Positions 51,456 to 59,400 of a DNA stretch of 64,000 nucleotides are shown one piece after another. Source of the stretch: Bog-113 sp963752695 (GTDB lineage: Bacteria; Acidobacteriota; Terriglobia; Bryobacterales; Bryobacteraceae); NCBI GenBank assembly GCA_963752695.1, contig CAVVZB010000003.1, positions 186,001 to 250,000 on the forward strand, in the 5' to 3' direction. The notes beneath the pieces are model-generated. The model worked only from the letters and a program-made list of their open reading frames with translations, was not told the DNA's origin and ran no database searches. Position numbers and translations under genes: made by a program. How positions within the stretch are numbered: position 1 is the first letter of the stretch; each line of letters opens with the position of its first letter.

Positions 51456-53284
51456 TCCGCCACTTCTACGTCGATCCGCTTCTTCTCCGCGTCCAGCTTC
51501 ACAATCCGGAATGTGCGCACTTGCCCGACCCGCACGCCTGTGGGCTTCGCTGGCTCGTTCTTACCCGTACTGCCCGCACTCGCCGCCGCCCCGGAACTCG
51601 AAGCCTCTCCGCCACCCTTCCAGCGGCTGGTCAGCATTGAACTCAAGGCCGAAAGGTCCACCGGCTTCTGCTGCTGCGGAGCAGGAGCTTTCTCCTGCTT
51701 CTCTTTCGGCTCACTCCGCTCCGGCAGCACGCAAGCCGCATGCACGCCTTCGCCAAGTTCCACGTTCGCGATCCCGCGGTTCACATCCCGTACCCGCCCG
51801 GTCACCGTCTCGCCCACCTGATGCTCGCCGATGTATTCGTCCGCCGCCGTGGGCACCAGCTGCTTCATCCCGAGCCGGATGCGCCGGCGCGAGCTATCCA
51901 CTTCCAGCACGATGGCGCGCACTGTCTGGCCCACCTTTAGCTCGTCCTGCGGGTGATTTAATCGCTTCTCAGCGCTGATATCGCCCACATGGATCATGCC
52001 TTCGACAAATTCATCCAGTTGCACAAACGCGCCGAACTTGGTCAGGCTAGTCACCGGCGCTTCCACAATCACGCCCGCCCCAAACTTCTTCTGCGCGTCT
52101 TCCCACGGATCGCCCAGTGCCTGCTTAAGCCCCAGCGAAACCCGCTTGTCCGCGGGATTCACACCCAGAATCACCACTTCCACCGCATCGCCCGGCTTCA
52201 ACAGGTCCGATGGCTTCCGAACCTTCTTCGACCAGGACATCTCCGACATGTGGATCAACCCATCCAGCCCGGGTTCCAGTTCCACAAACGCGCCGAAATC
52301 CGCCAGCCGGCTCACGGTTCCCTTCACCCGCTCGCCCACTACGTACTTCTCGGTTACCGTCGTCCACGGATCCACTAACAGCTGCTTCATCCCCAGCGAA
52401 ATGCGCTTCTTCCGCGCATCCACCTTCAGAATCTGCACTTCGATTTCCTGCCCCGCCGTCAATACGTCCGAAGGCTTATTCACGCGGCCATACGAAATCT
52501 CCGCCACGTGCAGCATCCCGTCCACCCCGCCCACGTCGACAAATGCGCCGTAGTCCAGCAGATTCCGGACGATACCCTTCACCACCATGCCCTCGGTGAG
52601 CTCGGTGAAGCGTTGTTCCTTCGATCGCGCTTCTTCCTCTTCCAACACCGCGCGCCGGTCCACCACCACATCGTTATCAGCCGCGTCCACCTTGATCACT
52701 TTGCAGCCGATTTCCTGGCCCACCAGCTTCTGCAATTCCGCTGCGTCCCGCGCTCCGGACCGCGATGCCGGCATAAACGCCCGCACCCCCACGTCCACGC
52801 TCACGCCGCCCTTGATCAGCCCCGTCACCGTGCCCGGAATTGTCTTCTTCTCCGCCATCGCGCTCTCTAGCGATGACCAGTCTTTCGGCTGTTCCACGTG
52901 AATGAGCGAGAGCTTGTAATAGCCCTCTTCATCCCGCCCGTTGATGGTGACGCGCATCTTGTCACCCGGCTTCAACCGCATCTCGCCGTTCTTATCGCGC
53001 AGCAGCGCCACCGGCAGACGACCCTCGGTCTTCATGCCAACATCCAGGAAAACAGAGTCCCCGGAAATGCTCACGATCGCTGCCTCTCGCTCGCCGCCAG
53101 ACGTCGGTTGCGTGCGATGCGATTGCTCGAATTGCGTTAATAGATCGCCGAAAGAATTGTCCGGCTCAGAGTCCGCGCTTTCGATCGGCTGCTCTGTGGA
53201 TTGCTCGCTAGGAAGTTCGTGGGAGTTCGACTCGGGCGTAGTTGGGGCTTCCAATTCGCTGTCCAACTCGGTTTGATTGACCAT
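51452..53284 (-). CDS. rpsA: 30S ribosomal protein S1 with split sixth S1 domain
   Basis: S1 unfolds mRNA on the 30S subunit and helps initiation. The start is ATG 53284 (VNQTELDSELEAPTT), as the longer frame to 53719 mirrors the kinase gene. After an acidic leader (about 65 residues) come six S1-type domains; typical are LLDYGAFVDVGGVDGMLHVAEISYG, LADFGAFVELEPGLDGLIHMSEMSW and LTKFGAFVQLDEFVEGMIHVGDIS. The sixth (ETVTGRVRDVNRGIANVEL...) is interrupted by about 70 residues of Pro, Gln, Ser, Gly and Lys before its last strands (VRVGQVRTFRIVKLDAEKKRIDVEV). 610 residues. Confidence 0.95.
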   Translation of the reverse strand: MVNQTELDSELEAPTTPESNSHELPSEQSTEQPIESADSEPDNSFGDLLTQFEQSHRTQPTSGGEREAAIVSISGDSVFLDVGMKTEGRLPVALLRDKNGEMRLKPGDKMRVTINGRDEEGYYKLSLIHVEQPKDWSSLESAMAEKKTIPGTVTGLIKGGVSVDVGVRAFMPASRSGARDAAELQKLVGQEIGCKVIKVDAADNDVVVDRRAVLEEEEARSKEQRFTELTEGMVVKGIVRNLLDYGAFVDVGGVDGMLHVAEISYGRVNKPSDVLTAGQEIEVQILKVDARKKRISLGMKQLLVDPWTTVTEKYVVGERVKGTVSRLADFGAFVELEPGLDGLIHMSEMSWSKKVRKPSDLLKPGDAVEVVILGVNPADKRVSLGLKQALGDPWEDAQKKFGAGVIVEAPVTSLTKFGAFVQLDEFVEGMIHVGDISAEKRLNHPQDELKVGQTVRAIVLEVDSSRRRIRLGMKQLVPTAADEYIGEHQVGETVTGRVRDVNRGIANVELGEGVHAACVLPERSEPKEKQEKAPAPQQQKPVDLSALSSMLTSRWKGGGEASSSGAAASAGSTGKNEPAKPTGVRVGQVRTFRIVKLDAEKKRIDVEVAD

Positions 53285-53329
53285 GGGGGATACAACTTCA
53301 TTTTTACATACCGGGATTACCATAACGAC

Positions 53330-54586
53330 GTGGCTTCCAACGGCGCTAAACCCCGGCTGCAAGACCTCCTGCTCGCCGCCCTGTTCATCGGGATGGCCTC
53401 CATTACTCCCGATCGCGACCCTTCCGAAATCCTGCTCATCCTCCTGCTCGGCGCCCTCCAGATCACCGAATCGCGCTTCATTCCCCTCGAAACCGCGCGC
53501 AACAAAATGGTCTGGAATGTCGCCAAGCTTATCGCCGCTTACCTGCTGATTGGCTACACCGGCGGTCTTCAAAGCACTTACTATCTGGTACTTATTTTTC
53601 CTGTTATCAGCGCCGCCGCCACGCTCGGCGTCATCAGCACCCTCGCCTTCACCGGACTCGCTTGCGGCGCCTACGTCTCTTTCCTTCTCTATGTCGACTG
53701 GACCAAGTTCGACATCCATCCCGACCAGATCGATGAGCTAATCCGCCGCTTGCTCTTCCTCGCCATCTCCGGCTTGCTAGTCAACACTCTCGCCGAAGTT
53801 CTGCGTGAGCAGTCCATCCGCCATAAGTCCCTTGCCGAACAACTCGCCGCCACCAACCGCAGCCTGCGCGAGGCCGAAGGCCAGGTCTTGCGCGCTCAAC
53901 GCCTCGCCGCCCTCGGCCAACTCACTGCCGGACTCGCCCATGAACTCCGCAATCCGCTCGGCACCATCAAAGCCTCAGCCGATATGCTCGCCCGCAACCT
54001 CCCCGCTCAGGATGATGTCGCGCGCGAACTCTCCGGCTACATCTCAAGCGAAGTCGATCGCACAAACTCCCTGGTCTCGCGCTTCCTTGATTTCGCGCGC
54101 CCTCTCGAACTGCGGCGCGCCCCAGCCGATCTCCTCGCCGTGGTCGCCGCCGCTGTCCGCGCCACACAACGCGACGCCGAGGCCCGCCAGATCGCCATCC
54201 ACCTTGAGCCCGCCGCCGATCCCATCCGCTTCTCCTTCGATGCCGAACTGCTCGAGCGCGTCTTTGTCAACCTGCTCCTGAACGCCATTCAAGCCTCGCC
54301 ATCTCCCGCCACCGTGCGCGTCGAAGCCGCCCTTGTCCCCGATCCAGCCAGCTCCCAAAACATCGAAGCCCAGGTGCGCGTCATCGATCATGGCTCCGGC
54401 ATCCCGCCCGATCGCGTCGAAGCCATCTTCAATCCGTTCTTCACCACCAAATCTAGCGGCACCGGACTCGGCCTCGCCATCGTCGCCAAAATCGTCGATG
54501 AACATCGCGGCCGCATCCACGTTTCCAGCATTCCCTCCGGCCCAACAACTTTTACGGTGACCTTGCCCCTTGCCGAGCCGTCATAA
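53330..54586 (+). CDS. NtrB-type sensor histidine kinase
   Basis: A 418-residue membrane kinase. I choose GTG 53330 (ASNGAKPRLQDLLLAALFIGMAS) as start, as the frame upstream mirrors rpsA. Five or six hydrophobic segments fill residues about 10-165 with no obvious sensing domain outside. A short coiled coil then leads to the H-box GLAHELRNPLGTIKAS, N-box VNLLLNAIQAS, DHGSGIPPD, FNPFFTTKSSGTGLGLAIV. It pairs with the NtrC-type regulator 12 bases downstream. Signal unknown. Divergent from rpsA. Confidence 0.92.
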   Translation: MASNGAKPRLQDLLLAALFIGMASITPDRDPSEILLILLLGALQITESRFIPLETARNKMVWNVAKLIAAYLLIGYTGGLQSTYYLVLIFPVISAAATLGVISTLAFTGLACGAYVSFLLYVDWTKFDIHPDQIDELIRRLLFLAISGLLVNTLAEVLREQSIRHKSLAEQLAATNRSLREAEGQVLRAQRLAALGQLTAGLAHELRNPLGTIKASADMLARNLPAQDDVARELSGYISSEVDRTNSLVSRFLDFARPLELRRAPADLLAVVAAAVRATQRDAEARQIAIHLEPAADPIRFSFDAELLERVFVNLLLNAIQASPSPATVRVEAALVPDPASSQNIEAQVRVIDHGSGIPPDRVEAIFNPFFTTKSSGTGLGLAIVAKIVDEHRGRIHVSSIPSGPTTFTVTLPLAEPS

Positions 54587-54598
54587 TCCCAGCACCGC

Positions 54599-55957
54599 AT
54601 GACAACCCTCAAGCCCAACATCCTGGTCGTGGAAGACGAAGAAAAACTCCGGCGCGTCATCCAACTCCGCCTCACCGGAGAAGGCTATGAAGTCACCCAG
54701 GCCGGTTCCGCCGAAGAAGCGCTTCCCCTCGCCGCGCGCGCAGACCTCATCTTGAGCGACCTCCGCCTGCCTCAGATGAACGGCCTCGATCTCCTCGCGC
54801 TCCTTCGCCGCCAAAACTCCATGGCCCCGGTGATCCTCATGACCGCGCATGGCTCCGTTGGCGCCGCCGTTGAAGCCATGAAAGCCGGTGCTGCCGACTT
54901 CCTCGAAAAGCCCTTCGCCCTCGATCACCTCAGCGCCATCATTCACAAGGCCATCGAGGTCCGCACCCTCCGCGATGAAAATCGCAAATTGAAAGAAGAG
55001 CTCGGCCGGCGCTATGAAATCGACAACATCATCGGTCGCAGCCGCGCCATGCAGGAAATTTTCGCCACCGTTATGCAAGTCGCTCCCACTCGATCCACCG
55101 TCCTGCTGGCAGGTGAAAGTGGCGTCGGTAAAGACCTGATCGCCCGCGCCATCCACCACTACTCGCCCCGCGCCGATAAACCTCTCGTTAAAATCAACTG
55201 CACCGCGCTTCCCGAAAACCTCATGGAAAGCGAACTGTTCGGCTACGAGAAAGGGGCCTTCACCGGAGCCAATACCAGCAAGCCCGGTAAGTTCGAACAG
55301 GCCGATCATGGCACCGTGTTCCTCGATGAAATTGGCGACGTCCCCACCCACATCCAGGTCAAGCTCCTGCGCGTCCTGCAGGAGCGTGAGTTCGAACGCC
55401 TCGGCAGCAATAAGACCCTGCGGATCGATGTCCGCGTCGTCGCCGCCACCAACCAGGATCTCCGCGCCGCCCTCGAACAAGGCACCTTTCGTGAAGATCT
55501 TTATTACCGCTTAAACGTCGTGCCCATCGATATCCCGCCCTTGCGCGAACGCCGCGAAGACATCCCTTGGCTCGCCGAACATTTCGTCCGCAAACTTGCC
55601 GCCGACGCCGGCTCCCACGCCGAAGCTCTCACCGAAGCCGCCATCGAAAAGCTCGCCGCCTACAACTGGCCCGGCAATGTGCGCGAGCTCGAAAACGTCG
55701 TCGAACGCAGCCTCGTCATGGCCAAAGGCAGCACGCTCGATGCTTCCGATATCCGCCTCGATACGGGCCGTCAAACCCGCGCCGCCGTAGGCGATTTCAG
55801 CCTCCCTGCCGGAATGACTCTCGACCAGTACGAACAGGAAATTCTGCGCCAGGCTCTCAAGACCGCCGACGGAAACAAAAGTCACGCCGCCCGCCTGCTC
55901 GGCCTCACCCGCAACGCCCTGCGCTACCGGCTCTCGCAGATGGGTATCGAATCCTAA
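54599..55957 (+). CDS. Sigma-54-dependent NtrC-family response regulator
   Basis: A 452-residue regulator with a receiver (phospho-Asp in LILSDLRLPQMNGLDLL, Thr in ILMTAHG, Lys in FLEKPF), an AAA+ domain (Walker A GESGVGKD, GAFTGA loop in YEKGAFTGANTSKPG, Walker B GTVFLDEIGD, R-finger FREDLYYRLNV) and a Fis-type HTH (NKSHAARLLGLTRNALRYRLSQMGI). GAFTGA shows that it activates sigma-54 promoters. It forms a two-component system with the preceding kinase. No sigma-54 promoter motif was recognised in the window. Confidence 0.96.
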   Translation: MTTLKPNILVVEDEEKLRRVIQLRLTGEGYEVTQAGSAEEALPLAARADLILSDLRLPQMNGLDLLALLRRQNSMAPVILMTAHGSVGAAVEAMKAGAADFLEKPFALDHLSAIIHKAIEVRTLRDENRKLKEELGRRYEIDNIIGRSRAMQEIFATVMQVAPTRSTVLLAGESGVGKDLIARAIHHYSPRADKPLVKINCTALPENLMESELFGYEKGAFTGANTSKPGKFEQADHGTVFLDEIGDVPTHIQVKLLRVLQEREFERLGSNKTLRIDVRVVAATNQDLRAALEQGTFREDLYYRLNVVPIDIPPLRERREDIPWLAEHFVRKLAADAGSHAEALTEAAIEKLAAYNWPGNVRELENVVERSLVMAKGSTLDASDIRLDTGRQTRAAVGDFSLPAGMTLDQYEQEILRQALKTADGNKSHAARLLGLTRNALRYRLSQMGIES

Positions 55958-55972
55958 CAGGCTCGCCGGCGC

Positions 55973-56863
55973 TCAAAAGTAATTCATGTTCGTCAAGTCC
56001 TCAATCAATCCCGGACCCGTCGGCTCCCAGTTCAGCGTCTTCCTCGTCCACGCGCTTGACGCCGGCATATCCAGGCCCGCAAAGTTCGCCAGCCACCCGA
56101 AATGTTCCGCCGCCTGCTCTTGATTGATGGACACCACCGGCACTTTCAACCCTTTGCCTAAGGTCTCGGCAATCTCCCGCATCGTGACGCCTTCTTCCTG
56201 CACCGCGTGGTACACCGTCACTCCCGCTCCCGTCTGCTCCACCACCAGCCGGTACAGGCGCGCCACGTCCGCCAGCGGAGCCGCCGCCCAGCGATTCGCT
56301 CCCTCGCCCACGTACGCCGAAACGCCCCTCTGGCGCGCCGTCTCCGTGATCCACGGCACCAGCCCCTGCTTGCGCGTGTCATGCACCTGCGGCAGCCGCA
56401 CGATCGCCACGTGAACGCCCCGCTCGGCTACTTTCCGCGCCGCTTCCTCCGGCTGCCGCGGAATCATGGTGGAATTCGTGGGCGGATCGCTCTCCGTTCG
56501 CAACTGTCCCTGCGCCCCGCTCACCAGCCCCGTCCCCGATGTCACCACCAGCAGCTTGCCCGGCTCCAGTACGCCGCCCAACGTTTCGATTGCCGCGCGC
56601 TCGTCCCTGCCGTTCTCCGCGAACTTCGACATATCGTCATGGTTGAACGCCAGATGCACCACCGCGTCCATCCCCGTCGCTCCCTGGCGCAGAAGATCCA
56701 GGTCCCGGAAATCACCCCGGAGCGCTTCCGCCCCCACCGCCCGCAGTTGCTCCTCGCCCGCGTCGCTGCGCGTCAACCCCCGTACCTGATTCCCCGTCGC
56801 AATCAGCTCCTTCACCAACTCGGTGCCGATAAACCCCGTCGACCCCGTTATGAATACCCGCAT
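55973..56863 (-). CDS. NAD-dependent epimerase/dehydratase family protein
   Basis: A 296-residue extended short-chain dehydrogenase-like protein. The Rossmann motif is GSTGFIGTELVKELIATGNQVRGLTRS, DLDLLRQGATGMDAVVHLAFN follows, then SGTGLV where the Ser of the active site would be. The Tyr-X3-Lys of true SDRs is not evident (PRQPEEAARKVAER instead), so the enzyme may only bind NAD(P) or use other residues. It is divergent from the TetR gene, which probably represses it. Confidence 0.88.
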   Translation of the reverse strand: MRVFITGSTGFIGTELVKELIATGNQVRGLTRSDAGEEQLRAVGAEALRGDFRDLDLLRQGATGMDAVVHLAFNHDDMSKFAENGRDERAAIETLGGVLEPGKLLVVTSGTGLVSGAQGQLRTESDPPTNSTMIPRQPEEAARKVAERGVHVAIVRLPQVHDTRKQGLVPWITETARQRGVSAYVGEGANRWAAAPLADVARLYRLVVEQTGAGVTVYHAVQEEGVTMREIAETLGKGLKVPVVSINQEQAAEHFGWLANFAGLDMPASSAWTRKTLNWEPTGPGLIEDLTNMNYF

Positions 56864-56900
56864 CGTATTGCCTCCTCTTCGTAAGATCCTCTCGCATAAG

Positions 56901-56915
56901 CGGAGAGCATCTCCG
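56901..56915. promoter_or_regulatory. Palindromic operator 1 (TetR/epimerase)
   Basis: CGGAGA-GCA-TCTCCG, a perfect 6+3+6 inverted repeat, 38 bases upstream of the epimerase ATG. It shares CGGAG with operator 2, whose centre lies 29 bases away. Likely site of the adjacent TetR-family repressor. Confidence 0.55.
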
Positions 56916-56926
56916 TTTCTTAAGAT

Positions 56927-56947
56927 AACCGGAGACTTACTCCGGTT
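56927..56947. promoter_or_regulatory. Palindromic operator 2 (TetR/epimerase)
   Basis: AACCGGAG-ACTTA-CTCCGGTT, a perfect 8+5+8 inverted repeat, 27 bases upstream of the TetR ATG. A candidate -10 (TATATT, 56953-56958) for the TetR gene follows. Confidence 0.6.
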
Positions 56948-56973
56948 GCAATATATTCTGCGAATATGAAGCT

Positions 56974-57567
56974 ATGCGGAAGCCTCCCACGCCCGTCGCG
57001 CCTCCCCGCCAACCTCGTTCCGACGCGCAGCGCAACCGCGAACGCATTCTCGAAGCGGCCCGCGACGCCTTTACCGCCCACGGACCCGACGCCACCATGG
57101 ACGATATTGCCCGCCGCGCCGAAGTCGGCCCCGGCACCCTCTACCGGCACTTTCCCACTCGCGAAGCTTTGATCGAGGCCGTGTTCCGTGGCGAAGTCGA
57201 AAAATTGACCGCCGCCGCCGAACGCTTATCCGCCCGCCTCGCGCCCGTCGAGGCCCTGCGTGCCTGGATGCTTGTTTTTATCGACTATGTCTCGGGCAAG
57301 ACCCTCATCCTGCCCGCGCTTGAAACCGTGCCCGGCGGCTCCATGCGCCTGATCGAGGGCTCCCGCGGTCTGATTTACAGCACCTTCCGCGCCATGGTCC
57401 AGCACGCTGTCGAAAGCGGAGACTTCTCACCTGGTACCGACCCCGATGACATCGTCCGCGCCTTGATCGGCGTCTTCCACACCACGTTCCTGCCGGGCTG
57501 GGAAGCCAGCGCCCGCCGCTTAGTCGACATCCTCATCGACGGCTCCCGCGGCCCAGGGCTTAAGTAA
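56974..57567 (+). CDS. TetR-family transcriptional regulator
   Basis: A 197-residue regulator with the N-terminal HTH (RNRERILEAARDAFTAHGPDATMDDIARRAEVGPGTLYRHFPTREALIEAVF, residues about 20-70) and a helical ligand domain. It is divergent from the NAD-dependent epimerase; two palindromes fill the space between. Likely a repressor of that gene and itself. No ligand can be inferred. The region 57568-57685 after it holds nothing I can recognise. Confidence 0.93.
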   Translation: MRKPPTPVAPPRQPRSDAQRNRERILEAARDAFTAHGPDATMDDIARRAEVGPGTLYRHFPTREALIEAVFRGEVEKLTAAAERLSARLAPVEALRAWMLVFIDYVSGKTLILPALETVPGGSMRLIEGSRGLIYSTFRAMVQHAVESGDFSPGTDPDDIVRALIGVFHTTFLPGWEASARRLVDILIDGSRGPGLK

Positions 57568-57685
57568 GTCATTGACTTGTCATGAGCGTTCGGGCCATTT
57601 TCGCAAGCAGCCGTGATAGGCCCAGTATTAACATGCCCGCTTGGTCCGGCAAGCATATCGAGTCCGGCGTTTTAACTGTCTCCCC

Positions 57686-58531
57686 CTACCCCACATCCAG
57701 CCGCTTCAAATACCCCACACTCCCACGCATCAACGGCCAGTCCATCTCCACGAAATAGTTCTTCACTCCGCCGATCTTCGCCGCCGTGAAAATCTTCTTC
57801 CAATCGAGCGAATCTTGCCCCACAGCCGCAATCTTCCGCTCCTTCGCCTGCCACCCCTGCACATGCATCGAGATAAAACGCCCCGGATACTTCCTAAAAT
57901 ACTCCGCGGCATCGTACCCGTCCGCGATCGTCGACACCTGAAATTGAAACTTCACCAGCTTCGGATCAAGCAGCCCGAACAGCACATCGTACGTGCGCTT
58001 TCCTTGCACTTGCGTCAGCTCGAAATCTTCGTTGTGCAGCCCGAGTTGCACCCCCGCCCGCGCCGTCTCCGCTCCCATCCGGTTGAACTCGTCCGCCGCC
58101 CGCTTCACGTCATCCATCGTCGGCTGCTTCGGCCCGTCCAGACTCGGTACGAACATCTGCGTCATGCCTACGTCCTTCGCCCACGCGATCCGCGCCGCCA
58201 GTGACTCCCGCAGTTCTTTGATATCGAAATGCGAACTGAAACACCGCACGCCCATCCCGCCCAGCAGCTTCCGCAGTTCCGCCCCGCTATACTTTCCCAC
58301 CGGCGCAAATCCGGAATCCGCATAGCCCCACGGAGAGCACAGCTCGATGGTTTGAAACCCAGCGTCCGCCAGCATCTTCACCGTCCCAGGAAAGTCTTTC
58401 CCGATCATTTCCCGCACCGGGTAAGTCTGGCATCCGATCGGCATCCCCAGCGGATTTGCCTCGGCGCGCTGCACCGCCGCTGCCCCTACTCCCGTTACAA
58501 TCCCCCGAAATAACCCGCGCCGTGTCACCAT
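57686..58531 (-). CDS. Tat-exported sugar isomerase/epimerase-like protein
   Basis: A 281-residue xylose-isomerase-like TIM barrel. I start it at ATG 58531 (VTRRGLFRGIVTGVGAAAV), which opens a twin-arginine signal and has GAGAGGGA upstream; the extra residues of the longer frame (to 58564) are the tail of a vanished quinoprotein gene. Barrel strands: IGCQTYPVREMIGKDF, GFQTIELCSPWGY, VRCFSSHFDIKE, MFVPSLDG, LGLHNEDFEL, FQFQVSTIADG, ISMHVQG and NYFVEMDWPL. It resembles, but is distinct from, the isomerase at 49811. Substrate unknown. Confidence 0.87.
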   Translation of the reverse strand: MVTRRGLFRGIVTGVGAAAVQRAEANPLGMPIGCQTYPVREMIGKDFPGTVKMLADAGFQTIELCSPWGYADSGFAPVGKYSGAELRKLLGGMGVRCFSSHFDIKELRESLAARIAWAKDVGMTQMFVPSLDGPKQPTMDDVKRAADEFNRMGAETARAGVQLGLHNEDFELTQVQGKRTYDVLFGLLDPKLVKFQFQVSTIADGYDAAEYFRKYPGRFISMHVQGWQAKERKIAAVGQDSLDWKKIFTAAKIGGVKNYFVEMDWPLMRGSVGYLKRLDVG

Positions 58532-58571
58532 CGCTTTCCCTCTCAATTCATCTTGAACTTCCAAATCGCAT
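58473..58571. repeat. 99-bp direct repeat, copy 1
   Basis: This copy spans the start of the Tat isomerase-like gene and the final codons (AIWKFKMN then stop, minus strand) of a lost quinoprotein. It matches 59302-59400 with about 13 mismatches in 99 bases. Confidence 0.85.
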
Positions 58572-58854
58572 GAGCGGCAAAGAGACGCATGCCCGCTTGC
58601 TGTTCAGCCGCGATCATCGTTCCCGATTGTACGATTCTCACCGTACCGCCATTCAAGCCGGCCTCGGTTCCCTTGACAGGAATTGCGGAGTTCCAACGGA
58701 AGACGTCCTCGCGGACTTCGGCCTCACAATGGCCGATTTCGAGAAACTGGCCGCCAGGGCGATGATGCTATCGAAATGGTGCGAGTTCGCAACCGCCGCG
58801 AAGCTTACCGCTGATTCGCTAAATGGCCGTTGCTCCGGCCCTCCAGAGTATTAA
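58570..58854 (+). CDS. Doubtful 94-residue ORF in a scarred region
   Basis: ATG 58570 opens 94 codons (SGKETHARLLFSRDHRSRLYDS ... TEDVLADFGLTMADFEKLAARAMML). No ribosome site and no family. The start lies inside repeat copy 1, and the whole region (58572-59301) is recombination debris. It may be the remains of an older gene. Confidence 0.2.
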   Translation: MSGKETHARLLFSRDHRSRLYDSHRTAIQAGLGSLDRNCGVPTEDVLADFGLTMADFEKLAARAMMLSKWCEFATAAKLTADSLNGRCSGPPEY

Positions 58855-59301
58855 ACACGCAAGTGGTTAAAGCGAAGATCCTTAGCTCCGAAGCTCCGAA
58901 AAGTGCTATCGCGCTGGAAACAGCCGCAAAACTTCCTGAAAGTCTCGCGAAGCCATCTAAGCTCAGTCGGCGTGAGCATTTGGTCGTAAGTACGCTCCAT
59001 CGCGCTTTCCTTTGTCTCTACCGCCGCAGAGCATCGCCCATGACCTTGCTTACGACGACACCGGACTGAGCAAAGCCCCAGTAAATCGAATGAGCGCTCC
59101 CCCGACGTTTACAACACCCTGAAGGGCCGACGCCCATGTTCTAATTCATTCGCGCTGCTGACTCGGTTTTCACCGTCGTAGCTATACACATCCCCAGCAA
59201 CCCCAGTTTGGTTCCGCCCCGCGTCGTAGCAGGTGCCGCGGCCATATTCCCGAATGCATCGTATGCGAAGGTCTGGGCCAGACCACCGGTTTCAGCGCCC
59301 T
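58855..59301. other. Gene-poor scarred stretch with remnants
   Basis: Between the two 99-bp copies I see no intact gene. A minus-strand ORF 58851-59000 (ERTYDQMLTPTELRWLRETF...) is short and unplaced. The part from 59148 holds RHS fragments (separate entry). The rest shows no coding pattern. Confidence 0.6.
59148..59290 (-). pseudogene. RHS/YD-repeat protein remnant, frameshifted
   Basis: On the minus strand AQTFAYDAFGNM (9 core codons at 59269-59243) and YSYDGENRVSSAN (59186-59148) are two characteristic RHS/YD-repeat motifs. They lie in different frames, 83 bases apart, with stops around, so this is a fragment of a large RHS gene. Confidence 0.75.
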
Positions 59302-59400
59302 ACCGCCGCCGCCTCTGCTCCCGTTCCCATCCCCCGAAATAACCCGCGCGGCGTCACCATCGCATTCCCTCTCAATTCATCTCGAACGCCCAGATAGCAT
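59302..59400. repeat. 99-bp direct repeat, copy 2
   Basis: This copy holds the last nine codons of the intact quinoprotein (AIWAFEMN then stop) and a decayed start of a Tat isomerase-like gene (minus strand ATGGTGACGCCGCGCGG...). Compare copy 1 at 58473. Confidence 0.85.

Noticed and set aside
54581..55480. Minus-strand ORF of 299 codons, acidic and Gly/Phe-rich
   Set aside because: It mirrors the NtrC-type regulator; composition is typical of an antisense frame.
58830..59069. 79-codon plus-strand ORF in the scarred region
   Set aside because: No ribosome site, no family, composition typical of noise between remnants.
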